From the NCBI GenBank assembly GCA_002480525.1, contig DLCH01000078.1, positions 28,116-92,115 of the forward strand: a DNA stretch of 64,000 nucleotides, given 5' to 3'. Positions 42,488 through 53,428 of this stretch are shown one piece after another (positions within the stretch are counted from its first letter, which is position 1; each line of letters opens with the position of its first letter). The stretch is from Gammaproteobacteria bacterium UBA7803. Its GTDB lineage: Bacteria; Pseudomonadota; Gammaproteobacteria; Pseudomonadales; Azotimanducaceae. The notes under the pieces are model-generated. The model had not been told where the DNA came from and did not search any database. It saw only the letters and a program-made list of their open reading frames with translations. The position numbers were made by a program, and so were the translations under genes.

Positions 42488-44155
42488 TCAGGGGCGCAGC
42501 AGCAGCAGCGAGCCGACGGCGGCGCTCGCCAGCCCTGCGGCGGCGCCCAGGCCGGCATCGCCGGCCAGGGACTCGGCGATGGGCCCCCATAATAGAACGC
42601 CGGCGGCGACGATCAACGCGCCGCCGGCCACCCGCCGCGATCGCCAGCGGCGGTCGAGCCGGGTCAGGCGCCGGTCCAGCGCGGCGAGCGCGTCGTTCTG
42701 CCGGTCCACGGCCCGCTCGAGCTGGCGGAGCTGGGTTCCGGTGCGCGCCACCAGGGCCGGCAGGCGGGGGAGCTGGTCGAGTATCAGCGGCGCGTACTCG
42801 GCGAACTCCCGCAGCGCCGCGGCGGGGCCGACGTGGTCGGCCACCCAGCGCTCCATGAACGGCTTGGCGGTCTCCCACAGGTCGAGCTGGGGGTAGAGCT
42901 CCCGGCCCAGCCCTTCGATGTACAGCAGGGTCTTCTGCAGCAGCACGAGCTGGGGCTGGATCTCCATGTCGAATTCCCGGGCCGTGTCGAACAGCTGGAC
43001 CAGGAACAGACCGAAGGAGATCTCGTTCAGCGGCTTGGCGAAGATCGGCTCGCACAGCTCCTTGATGACCCGCTCGAAGGCGTGGGGGTCGGTGTCCTCG
43101 GGAATCCAGCCGGACTCCAGGTGCAGCCGCGCCACCTCCGCGTAGTCCCGGTTGAAGAAGGCGAGCAGGTTGCGGGCCAGATAGTCCTGATCCTCCCGGG
43201 TCAGCGAGCCGATGATGGCGCAGTCGATGGCGATGTAGCTCGGATCGGCAGGGTCCGTCACGTCGACGAAGATGTTGCCGGGGTGCATGTCGGCGTGGAA
43301 GAAGTTGTGCTCGAAGACCTGGGTGAAGAACGTCTCGACGCCCCGGTCGGCCAGCTTCTTCAGATCGGTGCCGTGGGCCCGCAGGGCTTCCATGTCGCCG
43401 ATGGGCACGCCGTCGATGCGTTCCAGCACCAGCACGTTGCGCCGCGTCAGATGCCAGTAGACCCGCGGCACGTAGAGCAGGGGCGATTCCGCGAAGTTGG
43501 CGCGCAGGCGCGCGGTGTTGGCGGCCTCCTGCTGCAGGTCGAGCTCCTGCAGGATGGTGCGCTCGTAGTCCTCGACCACCTCGGGCAGGTGCAGGCGCCG
43601 GGCCTCCCGGGAGTGCTCGTCGAGAAACGCCGCCAGCAGGCGCAGCAGCTCCAGGTCCTCGCGGATGATCCGGTCGATTCCGGGCCGCACCACCTTGACC
43701 ACGACCCGGGTGCCGTCGGGCAGGCTGGCGGCGTGCACCTGGGCCACCGAGGCTGAGGCCATGGGGTCGAGTTCGAAGTAGCTGAACGCCTCCTCGATGG
43801 GGGTGCCGATGGCCTGCTCGACGATGCGTCTGGCCTCGGCGCCGGAGAACGGCGGCACGTGATCCTGCAGCCGCGCCAGCTCGTCGGCGATGTCCCGGGG
43901 CAGCAGGTCGCGGCGGGTGGACAGGAGCTGGCCGAACTTGATGAACACCGGTCCGAGCTGCTCCAGCGCCATGCGCAGGCGGGCGCCCCGGGATTCGGAA
44001 CCGGCCGGAATGAGCCGGGCCGGGGAGGCTTTGAGCAGCCAGCGGTAGCGGGGCGGCAGCGGGCTGTCGGCGCCCGCGTCGCCCTCGAGCAGCGTGTCGA
44101 GCCGGTAGCGGCTGACGGTCCAGCCGACCTTGACCAGCCGCCGCAGGGCTCTCAT
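42488..44155 (-). CDS. ubiB: Ubiquinone biosynthesis accessory ATPase UbiB
   Basis: 555 residues. UbiB/ADCK atypical kinase fold with the KxGQ motif in 'PVFIKFGQLLSTRRDLLP', an Ala-rich loop 'MASASVAQVHAA' in place of the P-loop, and 'NFFHADMHPGNIFVD'. Two hydrophobic helices close the C terminus (VAGGALIVAAGVLLWGPIA; AAGLASAAVGSLLLL). It helps handle lipid coenzyme Q intermediates at the membrane. The start overlaps the ubiJ stop by 4 bp. Confidence 0.97.
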   Translation of the reverse strand: MRALRRLVKVGWTVSRYRLDTLLEGDAGADSPLPPRYRWLLKASPARLIPAGSESRGARLRMALEQLGPVFIKFGQLLSTRRDLLPRDIADELARLQDHVPPFSGAEARRIVEQAIGTPIEEAFSYFELDPMASASVAQVHAASLPDGTRVVVKVVRPGIDRIIREDLELLRLLAAFLDEHSREARRLHLPEVVEDYERTILQELDLQQEAANTARLRANFAESPLLYVPRVYWHLTRRNVLVLERIDGVPIGDMEALRAHGTDLKKLADRGVETFFTQVFEHNFFHADMHPGNIFVDVTDPADPSYIAIDCAIIGSLTREDQDYLARNLLAFFNRDYAEVARLHLESGWIPEDTDPHAFERVIKELCEPIFAKPLNEISFGLFLVQLFDTAREFDMEIQPQLVLLQKTLLYIEGLGRELYPQLDLWETAKPFMERWVADHVGPAAALREFAEYAPLILDQLPRLPALVARTGTQLRQLERAVDRQNDALAALDRRLTRLDRRWRSRRVAGGALIVAAGVLLWGPIAESLAGDAGLGAAAGLASAAVGSLLLLRP

Positions 44156-44784
44156 GACGTGGCCCTGTGCCGCTCCACCGCCGCCACGCGGGCGCCGAGC
44201 CGGTCGATGCGGAGCTGCAGGTCGTCGAGCTCGTCGAGCAGGCGACCGAGCTGGCGGCGGTCGACGAATGCCCGGCCGGCCCCGGCGCGGGCAGCCTCTC
44301 CGGCGCCCTCGAAGGCGGAACGCAGTCCGGCCAGCGCCAGCTCGACGGTGCCGATGGCGGTTCGCGCCGCGTCGCCGCCGACGACCCCGGCCAGGGGACG
44401 CTCGAGGTCCGGCCGGAAGTCCCGCAGCACCGCGGTCAGCTCGCCGAGCAGCGTGGTGTCGCCGTCGATGGCCACGCCGGGGCCGGCGGTGCCGGCCAGC
44501 CAGGCCAGCAGGTCCGGCGGGCGGCCCCGCACGGCGGCGTTGGGCATGGCGTCCGTGCGGGTGAGCAGCCGCAGCCGGCCCTGATCCACGGTGACGTACA
44601 GGTTGCGGGCGGCCAGCGGCAGCTCCACGGTGAGGAGCACTACCCGGCCCTCCAGGGCCGCCAGCCTGGCCCGGCTGGTCGGATCGAGGGCGAGCCCGCG
44701 GTTGGCCAGATCGGCCAGCAGATCGGCGAGCACGGCGTCCGCGCCGGCGGCGGTGCCGGCGGCGGGGCCGGTATCGCCGGTCAC
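44152..44784 (-). CDS. ubiJ: Ubiquinone biosynthesis accessory factor UbiJ
   Basis: 210 residues from a GTG. An SCP2-type lipid-binding domain (about 35-125, 'LAARNLYVTVDQGRLRLL', 'RGRPPDLLAWLAGTAGP') followed by a C-terminal coiled coil (RRQLGRLLDELDDLQLRIDR). It organises the soluble Ubi complex. Sandwiched between ubiE (GTGA overlap) and ubiB (ATGA overlap), the standard order. Confidence 0.95.
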   Translation of the reverse strand: MTGDTGPAAGTAAGADAVLADLLADLANRGLALDPTSRARLAALEGRVVLLTVELPLAARNLYVTVDQGRLRLLTRTDAMPNAAVRGRPPDLLAWLAGTAGPGVAIDGDTTLLGELTAVLRDFRPDLERPLAGVVGGDAARTAIGTVELALAGLRSAFEGAGEAARAGAGRAFVDRRQLGRLLDELDDLQLRIDRLGARVAAVERHRATS

Positions 44785-45539
44785 GGTTTCACCCCGCGAT
44801 GGATCGCCGCGATGCCGCCCACCAGATTGTGGTACTCGACGTCGCCGAAGCCGGCGTCCTGCATCATCAGCTTCAGCGCCCGCTGGGGCGGATGCACGCG
44901 GATGGATTCCACCAGATACTGATAGCTGTCGGCGTCGCCGACGATGAGCCGGCCGAGACCCGGCCAGGCGGACTGGAACACCGCGTAGGCGGATTCCAGC
45001 AGAGGGTTCTCCGGCTTGGAGAATTCCAGCACGAGCAGCACGCCGCCGGGCGTCAGCACCCGGGCGAGCTCCCGCAGGGCGGCTTCCTTGTCGGTGAAAT
45101 TGCGCAGCCCGAAACCGATCACCACGCAGTCGAAGCTGCCGTCGGCGAACGGCAGCGCCTCGGCGGCGGCCTGGCAGAACTTCACCTGGGCCAGGCCCTG
45201 GTCGATCAGCCGGTCCCGGCCGACGCGCATCATGGCCGGATTGATGTCGGTGAGCACGACGCTGCCGGTCTCGCCCACGGCCCGGGCGAACAGGGCGGAC
45301 AGGTCGCCGGTGCCGCCGGCCAGGTCGAGCACCCGCATGCCGGGCCGCACGCCGGACATCTCCACCGTCATGCGCTTGAACAGCCGGTGGCTGCCGAGCG
45401 ACATGAGGTCGTTCATGACGTCGTAGCGCTCGGCGACGCGCTCGAACACGCCGCCCACCAGGCGGGTCTTCTCCTCCGGAGAAACCCGGCGGAATCCGAA
45501 GTCCACGGGACGATCCTGTGACACGTGCTGCCCTGTCAC
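44781..45539 (-). CDS. ubiE: Demethylmenaquinone/2-polyprenyl-benzoquinol methyltransferase UbiE
   Basis: 252 residues from a GTG. Class I SAM methylase: 'YDVMNDLMSLGSHRLFKRMT', SAM loop 'VLDLAGGTGDLSALF', 'VVIGFGLRNFTDKEAAL' and 'GGVLLVLEFSKPENPLL' are all UbiE marks. It C-methylates a quinone precursor. First gene of ubiE-ubiJ-ubiB. Confidence 0.97.
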   Translation of the reverse strand: MTGQHVSQDRPVDFGFRRVSPEEKTRLVGGVFERVAERYDVMNDLMSLGSHRLFKRMTVEMSGVRPGMRVLDLAGGTGDLSALFARAVGETGSVVLTDINPAMMRVGRDRLIDQGLAQVKFCQAAAEALPFADGSFDCVVIGFGLRNFTDKEAALRELARVLTPGGVLLVLEFSKPENPLLESAYAVFQSAWPGLGRLIVGDADSYQYLVESIRVHPPQRALKLMMQDAGFGDVEYHNLVGGIAAIHRGVKP

Positions 45540-45563
45540 CTGCGGGAAATGAGGAGGGTCAGT

Positions 45564-45947
45564 TTACGCTCTGGGATTCCATTGGCCCACCGGAATCGCC
45601 GGCAGGCGCGAGGCGTTGGCGGCCTTGAGCTCGGTCAGGTAATCCTGCCAGTAGCGGTCCTGGCCGGCGCCGAGGTCGTGGAGGAACTCCCAGGCGTAGA
45701 TGCCGGAGTCGTGGCCGTCGTCGAAGGTGAGCCGGATGGCGTAGTTGCCGACGGCCTCGATCCCGGTGATCTGCACGTGCTTCTTGCCGGTCTGCAGCCG
45801 GCGCTCCTCGGGGCTGTGGCCGCGCACCTCGGCGGACGGCGAGTACACGCGCAGCAGCTCGGCGGGGAGCTCGAACCGCTCGGCGCCGAACTGCACCTCG
45901 AGGACGCGTGATCTGCGGTGGTAGTGGATTCGGTCGGGGCGCGGCAT
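45564..45947 (-). CDS. DUF971 protein (gamma-butyrobetaine hydroxylase N-terminal-like)
   Basis: 127 residues. The domain reads 'SRVLEVQFGAERFELPAELL', 'VYSPSAEVRGHSPEERRLQ' and 'GNYAIRLTFDDGHDSGIYAW', the DUF971 pattern. It also forms the N-terminal domain of some dioxygenases, but no catalytic domain is attached. Conserved just after hslU in gammaproteobacteria; function unknown, with iron-sulfur-related roles suggested for the fold elsewhere. Confidence 0.92.
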   Translation of the reverse strand: MPRPDRIHYHRRSRVLEVQFGAERFELPAELLRVYSPSAEVRGHSPEERRLQTGKKHVQITGIEAVGNYAIRLTFDDGHDSGIYAWEFLHDLGAGQDRYWQDYLTELKAANASRLPAIPVGQWNPRA

Positions 45948-45984
45948 CGTCGGTGTCCGGCTGTCTTCAGTAGGTCGGGCGGCG

Positions 45985-47322
45985 TCAGAGAATGTACCGC
46001 GACAGGTCCTGGTCCTTCACCAGGGCGGCAAGATGCTCGTCCACGTAGGCGGCATCGATCGACACGCGCTCGCCCTGCTGCTCGCTGGCCTGGAACGACA
46101 CGGTCTCCAGCAGCCGCTCCATCAGCGTGTGCAGGCGGCGCGCGCCGATGTTCTCGGTGCCTTCGTTCACCTGCCAGGCGAGCTCGGCGATGCGGGCGAG
46201 CCCGTCCTCGGCGAACTCGAGCTCGACGCCTTCCGTGGCCAGCAGGGCCCGGTACTGCTCCGTCAGGCTGGCATTCGGCTCCACCAGGATGCGGCGGAAG
46301 TCGTCGGGCGTGAGGGCGGCGAGCTCGACCCGGATCGGCAGCCGGCCCTGCAGCTCGGGAATCAGGTCCGAGGGCTTCGACAGGTGGAACGCGCCGGATG
46401 CGATGAACAGGATGTGGTCCGTGCGGATCATGCCGTACTTGGTGGACACCGTGCAGCCTTCGATCAGCGGCAGCAGATCCCGCTGCACGCCCTCCCGGGA
46501 CACGTCGGCGCCGGTGGTCTCGCCGCGCTTGGCGACCTTGTCGAGCTCGTCGAGAAAGACGATGCCGGTCTGCTCCACGGCCTGCACGGCCCGGGCCTTC
46601 ACCTCGTCCTCGTTGACCAGCTTGGCGGCCTCCTCCTCGCGCACCTTGCGCAGGGCGTCCCTGATCTTCAGACGCACGGTTTTGCGCCGGCCCTGGCCGA
46701 GGTTGCTGAACATGCTCTGGAGCTGGTTGGTCATCTCCTCCATGCCCGGCGGCGCCATGATCTCCACGCCCATGGGCGTGGCGGACAGCTCGAGCTCGAC
46801 TTCCTTGTCGTCCAGCTCGCCTTCCCGCAGGCGTTTGCGGAACAGCTGGCGGGTGCCGGAGTCCGCCGGCTTCTCCCCCTCCTCGCCGTGAAAGCCCGCG
46901 GCCCGGGGCGCCGGCAGCAGGGCGTTGAGGATGCGCTCCTCGGCCTCGTCGTCGGCGCGGTGGCGGACCTGCTCCATCTGCCGCTCCCGCTCCATCTTGA
47001 CGGCGGCATCCGCCAGGTCGCGGACGATGGACTCGACGTCGCGGCCGACGTAGCCGACCTCGGTGAACTTGGTGGCTTCGACCTTGATGAACGGCGCGCC
47101 CGCCAGCCGCGCCAGGCGGCGGGCGATCTCGGTCTTGCCGACGCCGGTGGGACCGATCATCAGGATGTTCTTGGGCGTGACCTCCTCGGCCAGCTCCTCG
47201 TCGAGCTGCATGCGGCGCCAGCGGTTGCGCAGGGCGATGGCGACGGCGCGCTTGGCTTCCTGCTGGCCGATGATGTGGCGGTCCAGCTCGTGGACGATCT
47301 CCCGGGGCGTCATCAACGTCAT
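45985..47322 (-). CDS. hslU: ATPase subunit HslU of the HslUV protease
   Basis: 445 residues. AAA+ unfoldase: Walker A 'GPTGVGKTEIARRLARLAGA', pore loop 'GYVGRD', Walker B 'VFLDELDKVAKR' and sensor 'GIRLHTL-like GARRLHTLMERL'. The acidic I-domain lies at about 110-230. The protein ends 'DQDLSRYIL', the tail that docks into HslV. Overlaps hslV by 4 bp. Confidence 0.97.
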   Translation of the reverse strand: MTLMTPREIVHELDRHIIGQQEAKRAVAIALRNRWRRMQLDEELAEEVTPKNILMIGPTGVGKTEIARRLARLAGAPFIKVEATKFTEVGYVGRDVESIVRDLADAAVKMERERQMEQVRHRADDEAEERILNALLPAPRAAGFHGEEGEKPADSGTRQLFRKRLREGELDDKEVELELSATPMGVEIMAPPGMEEMTNQLQSMFSNLGQGRRKTVRLKIRDALRKVREEEAAKLVNEDEVKARAVQAVEQTGIVFLDELDKVAKRGETTGADVSREGVQRDLLPLIEGCTVSTKYGMIRTDHILFIASGAFHLSKPSDLIPELQGRLPIRVELAALTPDDFRRILVEPNASLTEQYRALLATEGVELEFAEDGLARIAELAWQVNEGTENIGARRLHTLMERLLETVSFQASEQQGERVSIDAAYVDEHLAALVKDQDLSRYIL

Positions 47323-47861
47323 GACGATTCCAGTACCTCGATGGTGCGGTTGTGGTTGGTGTAGATGCAGATGTCGGCGGCGATCTCGAGCGCCCGCTCG
47401 ACGATCTCCCGGGCGTCCAGGCCGGTGTTCTCGGCCAGGGCCCGGGCCGCGGCCTGGGCGTAGGCGCCGCCGGAGCCGATGGCGATGACGCCGGATTCCG
47501 GCTCGATGACGTCGCCGTTGCCGCTGATCAGCAAGGCCGTGCTGGCGTCGGCGACGATCAGCATGGCTTCCAGCCGGCGCAGGGCGCGGTCGCTGCGCCA
47601 GTCCTTGGCCAGCTCTACCGCGGAGCGGGTCAGGTTGCCCTGGAACTTGGCCAGCGCGCCTTCGAAGCGCTCGAACAGGGTGAAGGCGTCGGCGGTGCCG
47701 CCGGCGAACCCGGCCAGGATCTTGTCGTCGTAGAGACGCCGTACCTTGCGGGCGTTGCCTTTCATCACCGTCTCGCCGAGGGAGACCTGGCCGTCGCCGC
47801 CCAGGGCGACCTGGCCGTCCTTGCGGACGCAGAGAATGGTGGTGGCGTGGGGCTGGCGCAT
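47319..47861 (-). CDS. hslV: Protease subunit HslV
   Basis: 180 residues from the ATG at 47861. Ntn-hydrolase fold: the catalytic Thr is the first of 'TTILCVRKDGQVALGGDGQ' after a short propeptide MRQPHA, longer than the single Met of E. coli but like other gammaproteobacteria with an HATTIL start. 'VMKGNARKVRRL' is the family mark. A sigma-32-like promoter lies upstream. Confidence 0.97.
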   Translation of the reverse strand: MRQPHATTILCVRKDGQVALGGDGQVSLGETVMKGNARKVRRLYDDKILAGFAGGTADAFTLFERFEGALAKFQGNLTRSAVELAKDWRSDRALRRLEAMLIVADASTALLISGNGDVIEPESGVIAIGSGGAYAQAAARALAENTGLDAREIVERALEIAADICIYTNHNRTIEVLESS

Positions 47862-47909
47862 GGGACTTCCGGGCCTGGCTGGATGGTGAACGGGTGTGGT
47901 GTCCGGGAA

Positions 47910-47938
47910 ATAGTGGGGACGGGCCGGCGCCTTTGCAA
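47910..47938 (-). promoter_or_regulatory. Possible heat-shock (sigma-32) promoter for hslVU
   Basis: On the minus strand TTGCAAA (47938-47932), 13 bp, then CCCCACTAT (47918-47910) resembles the sigma-32 pattern CTTGAAA-N13-CCCCATNT. The start would be about 40 bp before hslV. hslVU is a heat-shock operon in E. coli. Confidence 0.45.
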
Positions 47939-47943
47939 TGCGC

Positions 47944-48552
47944 TCAGGTCGCCGGCCGGGTCGTCCACATGGCGGCAATGTCCTTCTGCCGCAGGCGGGT
48001 GAGGGCGCGCTGCGCCTCGACGCTGCTGGTGTAGGGGCCGACCGTGACCCGGTACCAGCGTCCGGTCTTGATGGTGATGTCGCTGGTCTGGGCCGGCAGG
48101 TCCATCAGCAGCAGCGCGGCGCGCAGCCGCTCGGCGTCGTCCCGGGAGCGGAACGACGCTGCCTGCAGCACGATCTCCTCGTCCGGCGCGGCCTCGCTGC
48201 CGGCGGGCTCGCTGGCGTAGGGCTCCGGGTCGGCGGTCACCCGCGAGTTCTTCAGCAGATCGTCGAACTCGAAGGTGAGCTGGGGCGCCGCCACCGGCTC
48301 GGCAGCGGCCGCGGCGGCCGGGTCGTCGGCCGCGGCGTCGCGGCTGCCGACGAACTCCGGCAGGTACGCGGCGCCCAGCACGATCACCGCCCCGAGGATG
48401 ACCCCGGCGGAGAAGCTCGGCGCGTGGAACAGAGTGCGCCGGACCGGCGAGCTCGTCCGGCGCGACCGCGGCGGCGCGCGGCGGCTCTGGGGCCGGCGGC
48501 TGGCGCGGCCGCCGGCGAGGCTCGGCGCGGATGGGGATACGGGGCGGGTCAT
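47944..48552 (-). CDS. SPOR-domain membrane protein (FtsN-like)
   Basis: 202 residues. An Arg-rich cytoplasmic N terminus (ASRRPQSRRAPPRSRRTSS), one membrane helix at about 48-65 (FSAGVILGAVIVLGAAYLP), an Ala/Pro linker, and a SPOR domain at about 125-200 (VLQAASFRSRDDAERLRAAL, WYRVTVGPYTSSVEAQ). SPOR binds denuded glycan at the division septum. It lies between priA and hslV, the classic ftsN-like position. Gene name uncertain. Confidence 0.9.
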   Translation of the reverse strand: MTRPVSPSAPSLAGGRASRRPQSRRAPPRSRRTSSPVRRTLFHAPSFSAGVILGAVIVLGAAYLPEFVGSRDAAADDPAAAAAAEPVAAPQLTFEFDDLLKNSRVTADPEPYASEPAGSEAAPDEEIVLQAASFRSRDDAERLRAALLLMDLPAQTSDITIKTGRWYRVTVGPYTSSVEAQRALTRLRQKDIAAMWTTRPAT

Positions 48553-48624
48553 GGCGGCGGCAATGATAGGCGAAAACGGGCCCGGGCATCAGGCCGCGGC
48601 GTGGCGCGGCGCCCTCCGGGCGGC

Positions 48625-50832
<2,208 letters not shown>

Positions 50833-50882
50833 CTGACTACACTGCGCGGCCTTTTCGACATCGGCCATTTCCGGCGGCGGAC

Positions 50883-51119
50883 ATGAAAGCAGACATCCAT
50901 CCCGAATACAGCGACGTGAAAGCCATCTGCAGCTGTGGCAACGTCATCGAGACCCGGTCCACCCATGCCGGCGAGATGCACCTCGACGTCTGCTCGGCCT
51001 GCCACCCGTTCTACACGGGCAAGCAGAAGATCATGGATACCGGTGGCCGCGTCGAGCGTTTCCGCCGCCGCTTCGGCAACCGCGGCGCATCCGGCGCCGG
51101 CGCCAGCGACGCCTCCTGA
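50883..51119 (+). CDS. rpmE: Ribosomal protein bL31, zinc type
   Basis: 78 residues. All four zinc Cys are kept ('ICSCGNVI' and 'VCSACHPFYTGKQK'), so this is the C+ form. The tail is Gly/Ala/Ser rich. Divergent from priA as in many gammaproteobacteria. Confidence 0.97.
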   Translation: MKADIHPEYSDVKAICSCGNVIETRSTHAGEMHLDVCSACHPFYTGKQKIMDTGGRVERFRRRFGNRGASGAGASDAS

Positions 51120-51163
51120 TCGTCCCGCCGGGGCGGCGCTCGCCAGCGCGCTCCGGCTCATAC

Positions 51164-51186
51164 CCGGCCCGGAGACCCCGGGCCGG
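51164..51186 (+). terminator. Strong GC hairpin after rpmE
   Basis: CCGGCCCGG (51164-51172) pairs with CCGGGCCGG (51178-51186), loop AGACC, 44 bp after the rpmE stop. There is no T tract, so terminator function is a guess. The 204-bp gap to the next gene also contains a possible -10 TAGTAT at 51281. Confidence 0.4.
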
Positions 51187-51323
51187 TGGCTCCGAACCAG
51201 CTTTTCCGGCACGTCTGCTCCAATCCCGGCCCCGGGGCCCGGAACCTCCCCAGTATCTTCGGTCTAATCAGAGGCACATGTAGTATTCCGCCCCACGGGA
51301 GGTAGGACCGGGAGGTTTTTGCC

Positions 51324-52745
51324 GTGCGCAGCGCTCTCACATCGTCGGCCGGATGGATCGCCCGGGGCGGGGCCGCCCTGCTGTGCGCGGCGCTGGCGGC
51401 AACGGCGCTGGCCGCGGGTCCCGGCGAGAAGGTCTACCGGGAGATGGTCGAGAAGGACCAGCTCTACCAGGACGAGGCCTGGCAGGCCTACGTCCAGGAG
51501 ATCGGCGAGCGCCTGCTGGCGGTCACTCCGGACGCGGGCAAGGAGTACCACTTCTTCGTGCTCGACAACCCGGCGGTCAACGCCATGGCGCTGCCGGACG
51601 GGTACATCTTCATCAACCGAGGCCTGATCGCCTACCTGCGCTCGGAGGACGAGCTGGCCGGGGTGATCGGCCACGAGATCGGCCACGTGGTCGGCTCCCA
51701 CGCCCGGCGCAACAATACCCTGGGCGCCTTCGGCAACATCGTCGGCTTCATCGGCTCGATCATGACCGGCACCACAGCCATCGCCGACCTGACCAACACC
51801 GCCACGGCGACCCTGCGTTCGGGGTACGGCCGGGAGTTCGAGCTGGAGGCGGACGCCTACGGCGGCGAATTTCTCGCCAGGGCGGGCTACAACCCGCTGG
51901 CGATGATCGACGTCCTGCACGTGCTGAAGGACCACCAGCTCTTCAGCCGCAACGTCAAGCAGGAGCCCTCGGTGTACCACGGGCTGTTCTCGTCCCACCC
52001 GCGCAACGACAAGCGGCTGCACGATGCCGTGCAGAAGTCCCAGGGCCTGGTGCCGGACACGGTGCGCGAGCCGGAGCGGGACTTCTGGCAGATGATCGAC
52101 GGCATGGTGTTCGGCGACGAGGCGGCCACGGGCCTGATCAAGGACACCACCTACTACCACAGCGGCCTGCGGGTCGCGATCCGCTTCCCCGAAGGCTGGG
52201 ACGTGGCCAACACGGCGGCGGAGGTGCTCGGCCGGCCGCCCCAGGGCGCCACCCACTCGTCGATCGCGGTGCAGCGGCTCAACGCGCCCGGCGACGAGCA
52301 GACGCCGGCGGAGTTCGTCGAGAAGACGCTGAAGCGCGAGGACGTGATCAACGGCGAGAGCGTCGAGATCAACGGCTATCCCGCATTCATCGGCGACATC
52401 GAGGTGGCGGGCGGCTCGGCCCAGGCGCGCAGGATCGCGGTGATCTACAAGGACGCGAGCGTCTACCTGTTCAAGGGCGAGGTGGGGCCGGTGGGCAACG
52501 TCGAGGACTTCGAGAAGGACTGGCGGGCGACCCTGGAGTCCTTCCGCGCGATGACGGCGGACGATCTGCAGATCGCCAACAACCAGCGCATCAAGGTGAT
52601 CATGGCGAAGCCGGAAGACACCTATGCGGGCCTGGCGCAGCAGTCGTCCATCAAGTCGTTCCCGGAGCAGACGCTGCGGGTGATCAACGGCCAGCACCCG
52701 ATCGGCGAGCCGCGCGCGGGGGATTTCATCAAGATCGTGCAGTAG
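51324..52745 (+). CDS. M48-family metalloprotease, BepA-like
   Basis: 473 residues from a GTG with a strong GGGAGG ribosome site. A signal peptide (GGAALLCAALAATALAAG) is followed by the M48 domain with zinc motif His117-Glu-x-x-His121 in 'VIGHEIGHVVGSHARRN' and third ligand in 'EFELEADAYG'. 'YHGLFSSHPRNDKRLHD' is typical of this subgroup. From about 285 on is a C-terminal domain of unknown type (INGESVEINGYPAFIGDIEV) instead of the TPR of E. coli BepA. Likely periplasmic quality control of outer-membrane proteins. Confidence 0.92.
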   Translation: MRSALTSSAGWIARGGAALLCAALAATALAAGPGEKVYREMVEKDQLYQDEAWQAYVQEIGERLLAVTPDAGKEYHFFVLDNPAVNAMALPDGYIFINRGLIAYLRSEDELAGVIGHEIGHVVGSHARRNNTLGAFGNIVGFIGSIMTGTTAIADLTNTATATLRSGYGREFELEADAYGGEFLARAGYNPLAMIDVLHVLKDHQLFSRNVKQEPSVYHGLFSSHPRNDKRLHDAVQKSQGLVPDTVREPERDFWQMIDGMVFGDEAATGLIKDTTYYHSGLRVAIRFPEGWDVANTAAEVLGRPPQGATHSSIAVQRLNAPGDEQTPAEFVEKTLKREDVINGESVEINGYPAFIGDIEVAGGSAQARRIAVIYKDASVYLFKGEVGPVGNVEDFEKDWRATLESFRAMTADDLQIANNQRIKVIMAKPEDTYAGLAQQSSIKSFPEQTLRVINGQHPIGEPRAGDFIKIVQ

Positions 52746-52753
52746 GCAGGGTG

Positions 52754-52970
52754 GGGGTTCATTCCCGCGGATGGGATGGGCCCGGGCACACGCGAAGGAC
52801 CGACTTTTCGCCCGCGGGCGGAAGAGTCGTCGGACGGGCTCCGGCGGAGCTGGGGGCCTCAACAGGCGAAAAGTCGGTCCTTCGCACGTGCCCGCGCCCG
52901 CCCGGCGGCGTCGGCCCTGACCCCGCTCCCAACCTCACCCTGGCCGTAGGAGCGGCCTCCCGGCCGCGAT
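52754..52970. repeat. 217-bp direct repeat, copy 1
   Basis: Aligned without gaps to copy 2 (53013-53229) at an offset of 259 bp, with only a handful of substitutions. From left to right it holds a 30-bp lead, a long hairpin (52784-52893), a GC-rich spacer and a REP (52946-52970). Confidence 0.95.
52784..52893. repeat. Long hairpin element, copy 1
   Basis: The inner arms, 52792-52812 and 52865-52885, are perfect 21-bp inverted repeats (GCGAAGGACCGACTTTTCGC plus one base). With a 2-bp mismatch the pairing extends to 29 bp (52784 and 52893). The 52-base loop carries a small nested hairpin, GCTCC (52838) with GGAGC (52846). Confidence 0.92.
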
Positions 52971-53012
52971 ACACGGCGCCGATGGCGAAACCCGTGTGGC
53001 CTGTGCCGGGCC

Positions 53013-53229
53013 GGGGTTCATTCCTGCGTATGGGATGGGCCCGAGCACACGCGAAGGATCGACTTTTCGCCAGCGGGCGGAAGAGTCGTCGGACGGGCTC
53101 CGGCGGAGCTGGGGGCCTCAACAGGCGAAAAGTCGATCCTTCGCACGTGCCCGCGCCCGCCCGGCGGCGTCGGCCCTGACCCCGCTCCCAACCTCACCCT
53201 CCCTGTAGGAGCGGCCTCCCGGCCGCGAT
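53013..53229. repeat. 217-bp direct repeat, copy 2
   Basis: Second copy of the 52754-52970 unit, including its own hairpin and REP (53205-53229). The 42 bp between the copies (52971-53012) are not repeated. Confidence 0.95.
53043..53152. repeat. Long hairpin element, copy 2
   Basis: Same design as copy 1: 21-bp perfect arms 53051-53071 and 53124-53144. Base 53059 is T where copy 1 has C, and its pairing partner 53136 is A where copy 1 has G, so the stem stays perfect. Confidence 0.92.
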
Positions 53230-53256
53230 CCGGGCCGCCGCAACCTCGACGTGTCC

Positions 53257-53339
53257 GTAGGAGCGGCCTCCCGGCCGCGATTGCCGGGGGAGCGGAGTGT
53301 TTTCCGAAAGAGGCATCGCGGCCGGGAGGCCGCTCCCAC
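53257..53339. repeat. REP pair after the duplication
   Basis: A plus REP (53257-53281) and a minus REP (53315-53339) separated by 33 bp. With the REP at 53205-53229 this reproduces the plus, plus, minus layout and almost the same spacing as cluster 2 at 39 kb. Confidence 0.9.
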
Positions 53340-53428
53340 ATGGGTGGTTGCGCGGGTCGGGTGGGCGATGGGGACGCACCGGTCGGGCTGGCGCGTGTGG
53401 TGCCGTCCAGCCCGCCGTGCGGTGGCGG

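Larger units (their letters stand above)
52746..53428. other. Large repeat-filled convergent gap between the M48 gene and mrcA
   Basis: 683 bp without a credible gene. It contains two 217-bp direct copies, each with a long hairpin and a REP, followed by a third plus REP and one minus REP. The remaining 90 bp before mrcA show nothing I recognise. The many short open frames here come from the GC-rich repeats. Confidence 0.85.

Noticed and set aside
52759..53341. Several short frames with repeated peptides (for example FRPLAKSRSFACARAHPI)
   Set aside because: They translate the 217-bp duplication and its hairpins on different strands; no ribosome sites and no domain pattern.
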